A stretch of DNA of 13,375 nucleotides from Baffinella frigidus (GCA_026770585.1 MU646328.1:707629-721003); one strand, 5' to 3'. Positions 10,807 through 13,375 are shown, counted from the stretch's first letter. Numbers and translations are program-made. The notes: generated by a model from the sequence alone, not told the origin.

Positions 10807-12910
10807 ACCCATCATGCGATACCTCGATCATCCGCCGCCAGGTGCCGTTTGGTGATGGCGCGATCCTTTGAGGAGAGTGATCGTCATCGTAGGGGGTGTG
10901 ACGTACCTTCACACGACAAGAGATGCACCCTAAACCACAAACCCTAAACCCTGAACCCTGAGATAGCGATCTGTCGGGGGAGTGATCTATATCAGGATTT
11001 TGATCTGCCTTCGAGGACATTCGGGTTGGCGCTCGTTGGGAATGCGGGTCCTACGCCAGACCATAGGTAGAACACAGGGTGCTGTCCCTGTGCGTGCTGA
11101 CCATGTTTCACCGTGCGATCTCTGTGTATGTCTCAGTCTTTAATTCTTCCCGTCGCTCTCTGTTTCCCTCCCTTCCTCTCTCTCCCCCCCTCCCTCCCTC
11201 CCTCCCTCCCTCTCTCTCTCTCTCCCCCCCTCTCCCTCTCGCGCGCGCTCTCACACACGGCTTGTCTGAACATGCGTCGGGACGGTGCGCCGCAGGTTCT
11301 ACTGTTCGTGTACCATCGCTTCTCCGCCGCGCGCATCCCCCCTCAAGGCCAGGTGCTTGAGTGTTCATGGTTTAGGGTCTAGGGTCTATGGGTTAGCAGC
11401 GTCATGGCCACGGACAGCTCTGAGTCACCTTAGTACGCGTCCTGGGTTAGTACTGGCATGTCCTGGATTAGAACTGGCATGTCCTGAGGGAACACAGAAG
11501 TTAGTACTGGCGCTTCATGGGTTAGTACTGGTGGGTCCTGAGGGAACACATAAGTTAGTACCAGCGCGTCCTGAAGGGACACTTAGAACTGAAGATTCGC
11601 TTTGGAGTAAGGCCTGGTGTTCGTGTGCCATCGCTTCTCCCCATACGAGGCTACCCAGGCGAACAGAATAAAACGGACTTTTAAAGTTTTGTGGGCAAAT
11701 GATCACGTTTTCGCCCGCTGAGCTGTCGGTCGGTTACCTTATCCGTGATCATTTCCCCACAAAACTTTAAAAGTCCCTTTTATTATGTTCGCCTGGGTAG
11801 CCTCGTGTGGTCAGGGGCAGACGGGCGCAGGTGCGATTTACCATTCACTTGAAATTCGTTTTTTGCTATCTTGAGGGTGTACTTTACTATCTTAGCCTCG
11901 ACATAGCTTTACCACAGCACAAAATCCATACGGAACACCGTTTTCGTGTGGCCGTTGCGCGAATCCTGCCGCACGGCCAGGTAGGGTTGCGGTTTTGGGG
12001 TTGAGGGTTGAGGGTTGAGGGTCAGGGGTTGAGGGCTTGGGGTAAGGGGTTTCGGGTTTAGCCCCGGACAGCTGTGTTTGCTTTAAAGTAAGGCCGGTTC
12101 TTGGATTTGCAGTACGTCCCCCCCCCCCAGGGGATCTCGGAGTCTGGTTCATGCTCTCATGCATTCTCTCTCTCTCGCTCTCGCTCTCTATTTCCAAGCC
12201 CAAACCCTGATTGTACGGAGCAGGACCACACGCAAGCGGTAGTGCTCGCAGTGCTGAAACTCCTGCTCCTCCAGATCGACTCTGGCGCTAGCTCCGCATC
12301 GATTCTCAAAAAAACGCCGAGCGCTCAAACTGCTGCTCCTCCACGTTGATCCTCTGGGCTCATTCTGAACAACCACACTACATCCTAAACCCTAAACCCT
12401 TAACCCCCAAAACACAAACCCCGCACAGAGCAGGACGACACGCAGGTCCTCTATAATACACTAATACAGTGTGTTATAGATAATAGTACTATCATCCTAT
12501 CCATTGGTTCAGCACCCGGCAGTATCTCAACTCTCAACCCTAATCCCCAATCCCTAAACCCTGAACCCTTCACCCTGAACCTTGAACCCCAATCCCTCAA
12601 CCCTAAACCCTGAACCCTAAACCCTTAACAACCCCCGCCAGGATGACACGCAAGCGGCAGTGCTCTCGGCGCTCAAGTTGCTGCTCCTCCACATTGATCC
12701 CGGCGATACTGGCGCCGAGGGCACCTCCATGCCGTATGCTGCCCCGCCCCTCACCTCCAACTTCCGTTATACTTCGGAGGAGTCTACATATACTAGATGG
12801 TTTCGGGTCCAAGTGTCGTCCAGCCCTCCCGTCAAACCGGTACGTTCCAGGACTAATGTCCGTTGTTCACTTTGCAGCCACCAGGGGCGTCACGGATACA
12901 GTCCATCTAA
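1478..12910 (+). CDS. Voltage-gated cation channel gene, S2 to C-terminus (joined exons)
   Basis: Proposed join: 1478-1578, 3155-3211, 4511-4648, 4959-5020, 5628-5777, 6842-6956, 7481-7516, 8092-8157, 8780-8841, 10027-10111, 11296-11352, 12642-12839 and tentatively 12878-12910. These encode about 386 residues with compatible phase at every junction. The order (S2-S3, S4 with arginine every third residue, S5, pore, GDGW filter, S6, EF-hand) matches one six-helix unit of the voltage-gated cation channel superfamily, which carries Na+ or Ca2+ across a membrane. A cytoplasmic tail follows S6 directly, so this is either a single-domain channel that would assemble as a tetramer or the last domain of a larger one. 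S1 and the start codon are outside the window. Partial copies of most exons lie in the introns. The family call is firm; ion selectivity, membrane location and exact 3' end are inferred. Confidence 0.85.
1580..1775. repeat. Telomere-like G-rich repeats
   Basis: After a few C-strand units at the exon donor, the strand switches to GGGTTTAGGGTT, GGGTTCAGG and similar units on the + strand. It is intron filler with no gene. Confidence 0.75.
1778..1849 (+). pseudogene. S2-S3 exon copy D, 5'-truncated
   Basis: Reads FVEQMRFFLQAHILFDFVVI and ARS with a donor gtaggt. The S2 half and the acceptor are replaced by G-rich repeat. The S3 half could still be spliced only if an upstream acceptor is used. 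Confidence 0.75.
1826..2005. repeat. Foldback duplicating the S3 exon end in reverse
   Basis: Arms of about 69 bases (1826-1894 and 1937-2005) are near-perfect reverse complements. The left arm is the end of exon copy D, its donor and the first intron bases; the right arm is the same in antisense. The 42-base spacer starts GTGACCCTCTCGATCTCC, which recurs just after the right arm at 2006. Confidence 0.88.
2095..2152 (+). pseudogene. S2-S3 exon copy E, 5'-truncated
   Basis: From 2102 it reads FFLQAHTIFDFVLIALS with a gtttca donor in the phase of the intact exon. The S2 half is lost. Its S3 is well conserved, so it was probably coding before truncation. Confidence 0.75.
2157..2247 (+). pseudogene. 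Telomere-like hairpin and trace S3 exon copy F
   Basis: C-rich units at 2159-2186 pair with G-rich units at 2189-2221. Then 2227-2247 reads FFVAALS followed by gtctcc, resembling the DFVVIALS exon end with its donor. The exon trace is short, so this is tentative. Confidence 0.4.
2372..2544. repeat. 48-bp pyrimidine tandem repeat between direct repeats
   Basis: About 2.7 copies of a 48-base polypyrimidine unit (CTCTTAATCCTCTTAATCTT and so on; CTCTTAATCC at 2401, 2449 and 2497) lie between two copies of AGCGGGTCCGGGTCCG at 2372 and 2528. The reading frames give Ile/Leu-rich or Lys/Arg-rich peptides that simply reflect the repeat. The flanking DNA from 2250 to 2740 holds no recognisable gene. 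Confidence 0.88.
2751..2815. mobile_element. MITE-like element, family 2, copy 1
   Basis: Starts AGCTGACTATTC, then AAAGTTGACATGC, and closes with CGTCAACTTT and GCGGAA. The same layout recurs at 9559-9629. The internal GTTGAC/GTCAAC pair forms a hairpin. Non-coding. Confidence 0.7.
2873..3038. mobile_element. MITE-like element, 166 bp
   Basis: The 23-base ends, ATGCGAAAAGCTTACGTTAACGG and its complement at 3016-3038, differ at one position. A nested hairpin (GACCCCTTGAGGGGTC) sits inside the left end and the centre is AT-rich. It has no ORF and no clear target duplication, and it sits in the intron just upstream of the S3-S4 exon. Confidence 0.8.
3051..3072 (+). pseudogene. Trace copy of the S3-S4 exon
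   Basis: GTTGTCTCGT matches the exact start of the exon at 3155, then CCCGGGTC resembles its end, as if the middle was deleted. There is no AG acceptor. Confidence 0.4.
3155..3211 (+). CDS. Channel exon: S3-S4 loop and first half of S4
   Basis: Nineteen codons between acceptor GGACAG and donor gtccgt, phase 0 at both ends. The peptide reads VVSWFFEEVSSVGILRMFR: the rest of S3, a very short acidic extracellular loop, then the first two S4 arginines. Joining to the next exon continues the strict three-residue arginine spacing (LR, MFR, VFR, IIR, LVRR), which strongly supports both splice sites. A truncated copy of its start lies at 3051. Confidence 0.8.
3221..3580. repeat. Telomere-like C-rich repeat block
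   Basis: Dozens of CCCTAAA, CCCAAAA and CCCTCAA units on the + strand, decaying after 3430 into CCCTGAA and CACCCT variants. It fills the intron between the two S4 exons; no gene is seen. Confidence 0.9.
3588..3648 (+). pseudogene. S4-S5 exon copy 1, frameshifted
   Basis: Acceptor CCACAG and the start VFRIIRLVRRFTA match the intact exon. An 8-base deletion in the linker then shifts the frame to a stop, and the S5 half is missing. The same intron bases (GAGCCTGCT) precede it as precede the intact exon. Confidence 0.85.
3655..3866. repeat. CCCTACA repeats and a deleted S4-S5 module
   Basis: Several perfect CCCTACA units, then CCCTAAC units, then at 3806 the intron end typical of this exon (CAAGCCTGCTGAACCGTAACC) running straight into ATCGTTAACACCATCTCACC, the exon's linker end. 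The S4 core between them is deleted. Confidence 0.65.
4149..4210 (+). pseudogene. S4-S5 exon copy 2, interrupted
   Basis: Acceptor CCCCAG, reads VFRIIRLVRRFTVWRT, then folds back: CCGTCTGGC at 4183 is repeated as GCCAGACGG at 4201-4209. An 84-base inverted-repeat element follows at 4212. Confidence 0.8.
4212..4295. mobile_element. Inverted-repeat element in an S4-S5 exon copy
   Basis: Perfect 14-base ends (CTTAAGTCAATTCC and complement) with a nested pair, GTCAACTTA and TAAGTTGAC. A second hairpin, AAAACGAGTT with its complement, follows directly to 4319. No coding capacity. Confidence 0.8.
4328..4387 (+). pseudogene. S4-S5 exon copy 3, truncated
   Basis: Resumes after the inverted-repeat element as RIIRSVRRFTVWRTIVNTIS, then diverges exactly where copy 1 does. 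It lacks an acceptor and S5. Copies 2 and 3 share FTVWRT, so they may be one copy split and partly duplicated by the insertion. Confidence 0.75.
4511..4648 (+). CDS. Channel exon: second half of S4, S4-S5 linker and S5
   Basis: Forty-six codons, acceptor ATCAG, donor gtaacc, phase 0 at both ends. It starts VFRIIRLVRRFTAWRTIV, carrying the remaining gating arginines and the amphipathic S4-S5 linker, then a hydrophobic helix (VVVPLLNILILLFLVSALY) that is S5, ending SVMA. This is the only copy that runs through S5. Upstream partial copies at 3588, 4149 and 4328 stop or diverge after the linker. The intron just before it (GAGCCTGCTGAACCGTGACC) is also copied upstream near 3806. Confidence 0.88.
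4660..4950. repeat. Telomere-like C-rich repeat block
   Basis: CCCTAAA, CCCCAAA, CCCTGAA and CCTTCAA units fill almost the entire intron between the S5 and pore exons. Confidence 0.9.
4959..5020 (+). CDS. Channel exon: pore turret and pore helix
   Basis: Twenty codons plus two bases, acceptor AATCAG, donor gtacac. The peptide VTFFGSDPEYFGNFSRALFT is the characteristic turret and P-helix of algal and protist voltage-gated cation channels (FGNFSRALFTMF type). The last two bases, AT, need a G from the next exon to make the Met of the P-helix. A diverged second copy of the exon end lies at 5196-5239 with the same donor. Confidence 0.85.
5196..5239 (+). pseudogene. Pore exon copy, 5'-truncated
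   Basis: Reads DLEYFSIFSRALFT, then AT and the same gtacac donor as the intact pore exon. The turret start and acceptor are missing. Between 5021 and 5195 only short palindromes (such as CTGAAATCGATGAATTTCAG) are seen. Confidence 0.75.
5451..5530 (+). pseudogene. Selectivity filter exon copy, damaged and truncated
   Basis: Good acceptor (TCGTGCAG) and start FQVTPGDRWVTMVVRPLLNM, continuing ESTADS, then it leaves the exon and lacks S6. The filter has Pro for Ser and Arg for the Gly after Asp, which would put a positive charge in the pore. In the rest of this region it has diverged mostly at silent sites, so it once evolved under coding constraint or is a fairly recent duplicate. Confidence 0.8.
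5529..5590. repeat. Direct repeat after the filter exon copy
   Basis: Two copies of (T/C)CAAGAGAA(C/G)GATCTC, about 35 bases apart, each followed by (C/T)ACCGA. Confidence 0.6.
5628..5777 (+). CDS. Channel exon: selectivity filter and S6
   Basis: One base completes the Met codon, then 49 codons and two bases (AA). The peptide begins FQVTSGDGWVTMVVRPLL, which is the selectivity filter with Asp where bacterial NaV channels carry Glu (LESW), then an extracellular stretch (NMESTADSFSANA) and S6 (LPALFFISYYVLTGVILF). The donor is gtgcgc, so AA plus the T of the next exon makes the conserved S6 Asn. Oddly the bases before the start are CCAA, not AG; using the neighbouring AG would frameshift into a stop. 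The copy at 5451 has a good acceptor but a damaged filter and no S6. Identity is firm, start uncertain. Confidence 0.8.
5815..5934. mobile_element. Foldback element with TA target site
   Basis: The ends TACCACGCCAGAGT and complement (5921-5934) start and finish with TA, suggesting a TA target duplication. The interior has a perfect palindrome, CGCGCACATATGTGCGCG, at 5842. It lies in the intron just after the S6 exon; no ORF. Confidence 0.75.
5996..6137 (+). pseudogene. Two traces of the S6 exon end
   Basis: GACCTCTTCAAGTGCACGCA at 5996 and GACCTGTTCAAAACACGCCC at 6115 resemble the S6 exon end and donor (CTTTTCAA then gtgcgcgcccc). A third trace, TTCCAAGTGCGCGCCCCCG, is at 7638. They look like exon-donor junctions copied into the intron. 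Confidence 0.5.
6329..6340 (+). pseudogene. Trace of the post-S6 exon start (also at 6779-6790)
   Basis: CTGGCAG acceptor followed by CACCGTGGTGCC, and the same at 6779 with GTGATGCC, resemble GGCAG plus TATCGTGATGGCC of the post-S6 exon. Each dissolves into repeat within about 12 bases. Confidence 0.45.
6394..6710 (+). pseudogene. Post-S6 exon copy split by insertion
   Basis: Acceptor CCCGGCAG, then IVMAVLLDECVATN. The match then stops and resumes near 6617 as MAFVSTEEDL and again at 6678 as AEEDLLGAGHEL, followed by Arg rather than Asp. A perfect 8-base inverted repeat (ACGAATGC at 6431, GCATTCGT at 6507) marks a likely insertion. The GGAGGAGGACCTCC segment is duplicated at 6640 and 6681. 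The donor is lost. Confidence 0.7.
6842..6956 (+). CDS. Channel exon: end of S6 and post-S6 linker
   Basis: One base plus 38 codons, acceptor CGGGCAG, donor gttcaa. It reads IVVAVLLDEFVARNAVEK, the hallmark cytoplasmic end of S6 in single-domain algal channels (NIVVAVLLDEF after splicing), followed by an acidic linker MASAEEDLLGAGHELDPLLM leading to the EF-hand region. A damaged copy split by an insertion lies at 6394-6710, short copies of its start lie at 6329 and 6779, and short copies of its end lie at 7092, 7240 and 8204. Confidence 0.85.
6957..7260. repeat. Telomere-like repeats with copied exon tails
   Basis: CCCCAAA, CCCTAAG and CCCTGAA units hold two copies of the post-S6 exon end: GAACTTGACCCCCTCCTGATG plus a gtggcc donor at 7092-7112, and a shorter GAGCTTGACC at 7240. 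Each is preceded by a similar CGCTGAAC-CTGAACCCTGA stretch. Confidence 0.75.
7364..7418. mobile_element. MITE-like element, family 1, copy C
   Basis: CGAAAATTACTACACG pairs with CGTGTAGTAAATTTCG. The core is shorter and unrelated to copies A, B and D. Confidence 0.7.
7481..7516 (+). CDS. Channel exon: 12-residue linker before the EF-hand
   Basis: A microexon of 12 codons (ALSDFKNEKDLQ) with acceptor TGTGGCAG and donor gtacag, phase 0 at both ends. It joins LDPLLM to IGISKLFDTMDEN, giving the usual algal-channel spacing between S6 and the EF-hand. No duplicate was seen, which is unusual in this gene. The call rests on splice sites, frame and family context. Confidence 0.7.
7587..7616. repeat. 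Perfect hairpin
   Basis: GGATGCGTTTCC, loop TGCGCT, GGAAACGCATCC. It lies in the intron between the linker microexon and the EF-hand exon. Confidence 0.8.
7661..7690 (-). pseudogene. Antisense copy of the EF-hand exon end
   Basis: The reverse complement reads AAATACCATCGATTTCAAGC then AGGTGCGG, the same as the end and donor of the EF-hand exon (NTIDFKQ). It lies about 470 bases upstream of that exon in the opposite direction, forming a long-range inverted repeat. Confidence 0.8.
7780..8075. repeat. TGTTGA-rich minisatellite with nested repeats
   Basis: Many TATGTTGA(C/G) and ATGTTGACG units precede the EF-hand exon. Inside, CACC(A/G)TAGGTTACCACGT occurs three times (7877, 7915, 7958). CTCGACGCTGGTT at 7899 pairs with AACCAGCGTCGAG at 7934. 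No gene is seen. Confidence 0.75.
8092..8157 (+). CDS. Channel exon: EF-hand
   Basis: Twenty-two codons, acceptor GAGCAG, donor gtgcgg, phase 0. The peptide IGISKLFDTMDENESNTIDF ends in KQ. The E-helix ISKLFDTM is followed by a calcium loop DENESNTIDFKQ with Asp1, Asn3, Ser5, Ile8 and Asp9; position 12 is Gln rather than the usual Glu, which may weaken binding. Cytosolic calcium sensing by the channel tail is a family-based inference. A second copy lies at 8487-8545 with Val at loop position 4 and no acceptor, and an antisense copy of the exon end lies at 7661-7690. Confidence 0.85.
8204..8224 (+). pseudogene. Copy of the post-S6 exon end
   Basis: Reads ELDPLLM with donor gtgccc, preceded by the same intron-like bases as the copies at 7092 and 7240. 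It lies downstream of the EF-hand exon, so it is out of gene order. Confidence 0.7.
8242..8402. mobile_element. Foldback element, 161 bp
   Basis: Outer arms CCACACAGCGG with complement, then CGAAGGGAT and ATCCCTTCG. Nested hairpins are GACCCTACGG with CCGTAGGGTC and CGGGCACTGAGTGCCCG. The motif GTAGGGTCATAGG is shared with the element at 9687. Non-coding. Confidence 0.75.
8487..8545 (+). pseudogene. EF-hand exon copy, no acceptor
   Basis: Reads SKLFDTMDENVSNTIDFKQ with donor gtggtg. The first codons and AG are replaced by GA-rich sequence. It is close to identical with the intact exon, so the duplication is recent. Alternative use is conceivable but no splice acceptor is visible. Confidence 0.8.
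8550..8682. repeat. CCCGAAA telomere-like repeats
   Basis: Mostly CCCGAAA units with CCCTGAA and CCCTCAA, a local variant of the telomere-like filler. Confidence 0.85.
8780..8841 (+). CDS. Channel exon: segment after the EF-hand
   Basis: Twenty codons plus two bases, acceptor ACACCAG, donor gtcccg. The peptide MQSGLERLNVRPEIHISHDD, plus TG completed to Trp by the next exon, resembles the GL-RL-V-P-IHLS-DDW segment that follows the EF-hand in algal voltage-gated channels. Truncated copies of its start occur near 8694 and 8869; the latter runs into the minisatellite at 8876. Confidence 0.78.
8869..9200. repeat. GCACCGTGCTGACGC minisatellite
   Basis: At least eight imperfect units of about 25-32 bases containing GCAAACGTGCACCGTGCTGA, in two clusters (8876-8990 and 9085-9205). 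The first unit merges with a truncated copy of the start of the exon at 8780 (CCAGACGCAGTGCTGGGAACG). Open frames on the minus strand here reflect the repeat. Confidence 0.8.
9205..9300. repeat. Direct repeats GTTTATTACAGAACTG
   Basis: Two copies, near 9218 and 9262, each followed by (G/A)ATCA. GGACCTGAAT before the first also occurs at 9006. No gene is seen. Confidence 0.65.
9310..9535 (+). pseudogene. Second EF-like exon copy 1, split by a foldback
   Basis: The left part ends WDNL at 9335 and the right part resumes at 9476. With the insert and one AACC removed the frame reads DNLPDNGALCNSQGRISQ, then leaves the exon and meets a stop. No AG acceptor is seen before it. Confidence 0.75.
9336..9475. 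mobile_element. Foldback element with AACC target duplication
   Basis: A 140-base near-perfect palindrome: TTATCCGGGGAAACCTATTT at the left and its complement at the right. A family-1 element (GCAACGAAAATTACTACACA) forms the inner part of the arms. It is flanked by AACC at 9332 and 9476. Removing the element and one AACC restores the channel exon frame. Confidence 0.82.
9559..9629. mobile_element. MITE-like element, family 2, copy 2
   Basis: AGCTGACTATTC, AAGTTGACATGC, a GGGTGTGT/ACACACCC hairpin, then CGTCAACTTT and GCGGGAA. It closely parallels 2751-2815. Confidence 0.75.
9640..9925 (+). pseudogene. Second EF-like exon copy 2, split by a TA foldback
   Basis: The left part (to 9688) reads WDNLTDSGSL; the right part (from 9896) reads CNDKGGIFHLYM. 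Removing 9689-9895 joins them in frame as DNLTDSGSLCNDKGGI, matching DNLTDNGALCNDQGEI of the intact exon. A second palindrome near 9937 then ends the match. Confidence 0.85.
9687..9895. mobile_element. Foldback element with TA target duplication
   Basis: The ends TACCACCAGCAACC and complement are followed by GCTTATA and TATAAGC. Inside is a trace of a family-1 element (TGTAGTAATTTTC) and a hairpin ACCGAAGAAATCTCTTCGGT. TA at 9687 and at 9894 is the inferred target duplication. It has no transposase. Confidence 0.85.
9930..9985. repeat. TTGTAGTGT hairpin
   Basis: TTGTAGTGTCACGCTACAAC is followed by ACACTACAACG, then TGTAGTGTGTTG: nested inverted and direct repeats of ACACTACAA, at the right edge of a broken exon copy. 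Confidence 0.6.
10027..10111 (+). CDS. Channel exon: second, degenerate EF-like segment
   Basis: One base plus 28 codons, acceptor GAGCAG, donor gtgcgt, phase 0. The peptide DNLTDNGALCNDQGEISRDT continues to FISTIRRQ. It resembles the LCND-GEI--REF half EF-hand of related channels, with Gly and Ile at the expected loop positions but without a full set of acidic ligands, so calcium binding is doubtful. It is the only complete and uninterrupted one of at least six related stretches between 9310 and 10841. Confidence 0.8.
10259..10340 (+). pseudogene. Second EF-like exon copy 4, run into a minisatellite
   Basis: Reads VTDNGALCNDQGGVSRDTFI and STICR, then the exon end is replaced by a 20-base repeat and the donor is lost. 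There is no AG directly before it. Confidence 0.8.
10341..10440. repeat. 20-bp minisatellite, five copies
   Basis: Five copies of CACGAGGATAGCGATCTGGT in perfect register; the last ends in CTAGT. It starts at the broken end of an exon copy and leads into the duplicated intron segment, so it expanded from exon-intron junction sequence. Confidence 0.95.
10512..10560 (+). pseudogene. Second EF-like exon copy 5, truncated
   Basis: Reads LADNGALCDDQG, then goes into a G-rich telomere-like foldback at 10561. Confidence 0.8.
10562..10806. repeat. Large foldback of telomere-like repeats and exon piece
   Basis: The left arm (10562-10658) is seven or more GGGTTGA units, then GGGTGTAGGGTGTTAGGACG, then exon sequence DDREEIS. 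The right arm (10683-10806) is the complement, ending in CCCTCAA units. The loop carries the next exon bases (CGCGATACCTTGATCAGC). An exon fragment and the repeat next to it were thus copied in reverse. Confidence 0.9.
10816..10841 (+). pseudogene. Tail of a second EF-like exon copy with donor
   Basis: GCGATACCTCGATCATCCGC and CGCCAG, then gtgccg, matches the exon end (TIRRQ) with a small deletion. It sits just beyond the foldback, as the displaced end of copy 5. The stretch from 10842 to 11070 holds repeat traces only. Confidence 0.7.
11160..11250. repeat. CT/CCCT microsatellite
   Basis: TCCCTCCC and CTCTCT tracts upstream of the exon at 11296, ending GCGCGCGCTCTCACACAC. They may serve as a long polypyrimidine tract for that exon's acceptor, though this is inference. 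Confidence 0.85.
11296..11352 (+). CDS. Channel exon: C-terminal tail
   Basis: Nineteen codons, acceptor CGCCGCAG, donor gtgctt, phase 0 at both ends. The peptide VLLFVYHRFSAARIPPQGQ follows STIRRQ in frame. Related algal channels have a similar basic helix after the second EF-like segment; its function is unknown. Interrupted or diverged copies lie at 11614 and 11939, the latter with the same exon end (GGCCAG followed by GT). Confidence 0.75.
11430..11595. repeat. GTTAGTACTGGC minisatellite
   Basis: Six imperfect units of about 20-33 bases with TTAG(T/A)ACTGG and GTCCTG, two of them carrying AGGGAACACA. No gene is seen. Confidence 0.8.
11614..11640 (+). pseudogene. C-terminal tail exon copy, cut by a foldback
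   Basis: Reads LVFVCHRFS, matching LLFVYHRFS of the exon at 11296. It stops at the first base of the foldback at 11641. A possible remnant with a gtgcga donor follows the foldback at 11811-11830. Confidence 0.7.
11641..11810. mobile_element. Foldback element, 170 bp, in an exon copy
   Basis: The arms are 67 bases (11641-11707 and 11744-11810), starting CCATACGAGGCTACCCAGGC, with a few mismatches and a 36-base loop. There is no transposase and no clear target duplication. Confidence 0.88.
11939..11980 (+). pseudogene. C-terminal tail exon copy with donor
   Basis: Ends ARILPHGQ followed by gtaggg, matching ARIPPQGQ of the exon at 11296. The start, GTTTTCGTGTGG, matches VFV in another frame, so it is frameshifted. 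No AG acceptor is seen. Confidence 0.65.
11995..12060. repeat. Telomere-like G-rich repeats
   Basis: GGGTTGA and GGGTCAG units begin directly after the donor of the exon copy at 11939. Confidence 0.8.
12164..12191. repeat. Short CT microsatellite
   Basis: CTCTCTCTCTCGCTCTCGCT tract upstream of the next exon copy. Confidence 0.8.
12224..12357 (+). pseudogene. Two nested copies of the C-terminal helix exon
   Basis: After acceptor GGAGCAG the first copy reads DHTQAVVLAVLKLLLLQIDS and loses similarity by about 12290. A second piece at 12321-12357 reads ALKLLLLHVDPLG in a different frame, with no acceptor. They resemble the exon at 12642 and come from serial duplication. Confidence 0.8.
12434..12479 (+). 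pseudogene. C-terminal helix exon start cut by a hairpin
   Basis: Acceptor AGAGCAG, then DDTQ, then a hairpin CTATAATACACT with AGTGTGTTATAG (12451-12479). Only four codons remain. Confidence 0.7.
12487..12506. repeat. 20-bp direct repeat, also at 12919-12938
   Basis: TACTATCATCCTATCCATTG recurs with one change at 12919, each beside a copy of the C-terminal helix exon. It probably marks the edges of one duplication. Confidence 0.75.
12515..12636. repeat. Telomere-like C-rich repeats
   Basis: CCCTAAA, CCCTGAA and CCCCAAT units lead up to the acceptor of the exon at 12642. Confidence 0.85.
12642..12839 (+). CDS. Channel exon: C-terminal helix and tail
   Basis: Acceptor CCGCCAG; the reading frame stays open for 66 codons to a strong donor, gtacgt. 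It begins DDTQAAVLSALKLLLLHIDP, an amphipathic leucine-rich helix that appears in three other partial copies (12224, 12321, 12434), which shows it is real coding sequence. The rest (GDTGAEGTSMPYAAPPLTSN and beyond) is low in complexity and is not seen in the copies. The 5' half is well supported; the 3' end could lie earlier. Confidence 0.65.
12878..12910 (+). CDS. Possible terminal channel exon
   Basis: If a 38-base intron (12840-12877, GTACGT to TTTGCAG) is removed, the frame continues PPRGASRIQSI and stops at TAA 12908-12910. Splice signals are good, with a CTAAT branch-like motif inside, but the intron is far shorter than the others in this gene and the peptide has no recognisable homology. 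It may instead be intergenic repeat sequence. Confidence 0.3.
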   Translation, partial: PPGASRIQSI

Positions 12911-13065
12911 ACGGTTTGTACTATCATCTTATCCATTGCCCTGGAACCTAACCGGAATTTCGCCTTGAATTCAAGGTGAAAAGGTCTTCACTGGCTGCTA
13001 AGTGGTTAATGAACTGTGGTACAAATTGTAAGAGGCGTTTTCTTTCGGCGGCTAGATGGACTGTG

Positions 13066-13209
13066 ATCCACCCTTCAGCGAACTCAGAGGCAAATTGGAC
13101 CTTTTCTCGGGTAGATTTCCAAGGTGGTGTACTGCAATTCGCGGTACATCCCGTTGAAAATTTACCTTTTCGTGGTCCGATTTGCATCTGACTTGACTCC
13201 AGGGTGGAT
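13066..13209. mobile_element. Foldback element, 144 bp
   Basis: ATCCACCCT and AGGGTGGAT form the ends, and the imperfect complement runs to the centre (GTACTGCAATTCGCGGTAC). Just upstream, TGGCTGCTAAGTGG at 12988 and TAGATGGACTG at 13053 also occur at 734 and 708 beside the integrase fragment. The rest of 12940-13375 holds no recognised gene. Confidence 0.7.
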
Positions 13210-13346
13210 GGCAAGACACGAACTCGCCTGGTGCTCTCCGGGTTGGTGTTTCTGGCACTCTCGTGTTTCACCTGTAGCCCGAACAGCCTGGTTGAACCCT
13301 GAACCGTGAATCTGGTCCTAGGACTTCGGTGGATCCACGACGGCCC

Positions 13347-13375
13347 CTCTTAACCCTACACCCTACACCCTACAC
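13347..13375. repeat. CCCTACA telomere-like repeats at the window edge
   Basis: TAACCCTACACCCTACACCC runs off the end of the window, the same variant as at 3660-3720. Confidence 0.85.

Noticed and set aside
11074-11130. Extra copy of the C-terminal tail exon (LSLCVLTMFHR)
   Set aside because: Only loose resemblance to VLLFVYHR; too weak to call.

Overview
This is a eukaryotic, intron-rich window holding most of one gene on the + strand. Thirteen short blocks between 1478 and 12910 chain together with compatible reading phases, and almost all have GT donors and AG acceptors. They encode a voltage-gated cation channel: the S2 end and S3, an arginine-rich S4, S5, the pore helix and filter, S6, then a cytoplasmic tail with an EF-hand. 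S1 and the first part of S2 must lie upstream of the window. The gene probably ends at 12908-12910, but that is tentative. Introns are full of degenerate CCCTAAA/TTTAGGG telomere-like repeats. With the GT-AG introns and channel type, this suggests a unicellular alga or protist with plant-type telomere repeats, such as a dinoflagellate or prasinophyte green alga. The species cannot be fixed from this sequence.

Layout: 1-1130 is upstream intron or intergenic DNA with a 33-bp tandem repeat, a CT microsatellite, a degenerate ~95-bp repeat and a broken Ty3/gypsy integrase fragment. From 1133 to 2250 lie the S2-S3 exon and at least five partial copies. From 3051 to 4648 lie the S3-S4 and S4-S5 exons, the latter with four partial copies. 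From 4959 to 5777 lie the pore, filter and S6 exons, each with a damaged duplicate. From 6329 to 8545 lie the post-S6 exon, a 12-residue linker exon and the EF-hand exon, again with fragments, one of them antisense. From 8780 to 10841 lie the two exons after the EF-hand, the second with at least four broken copies. From 11296 to 13375 lie the C-terminal exons with more partial copies and foldback repeats.

The striking feature is that nearly every exon is accompanied by truncated, frameshifted or interrupted copies that often carry their own splice sites and flanking intron. Several copies are split by long inverted-repeat (foldback) elements. In two cases, removing the element plus one copy of a short target duplication restores the reading frame of the channel exon exactly. 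Introns therefore seem to grow by local exon-plus-intron duplication, inverted duplication, foldback insertion and telomere-like repeat expansion, while one apparently intact copy of each exon persists. No tRNA, rRNA, CRISPR array or bacterial-type operon was seen.
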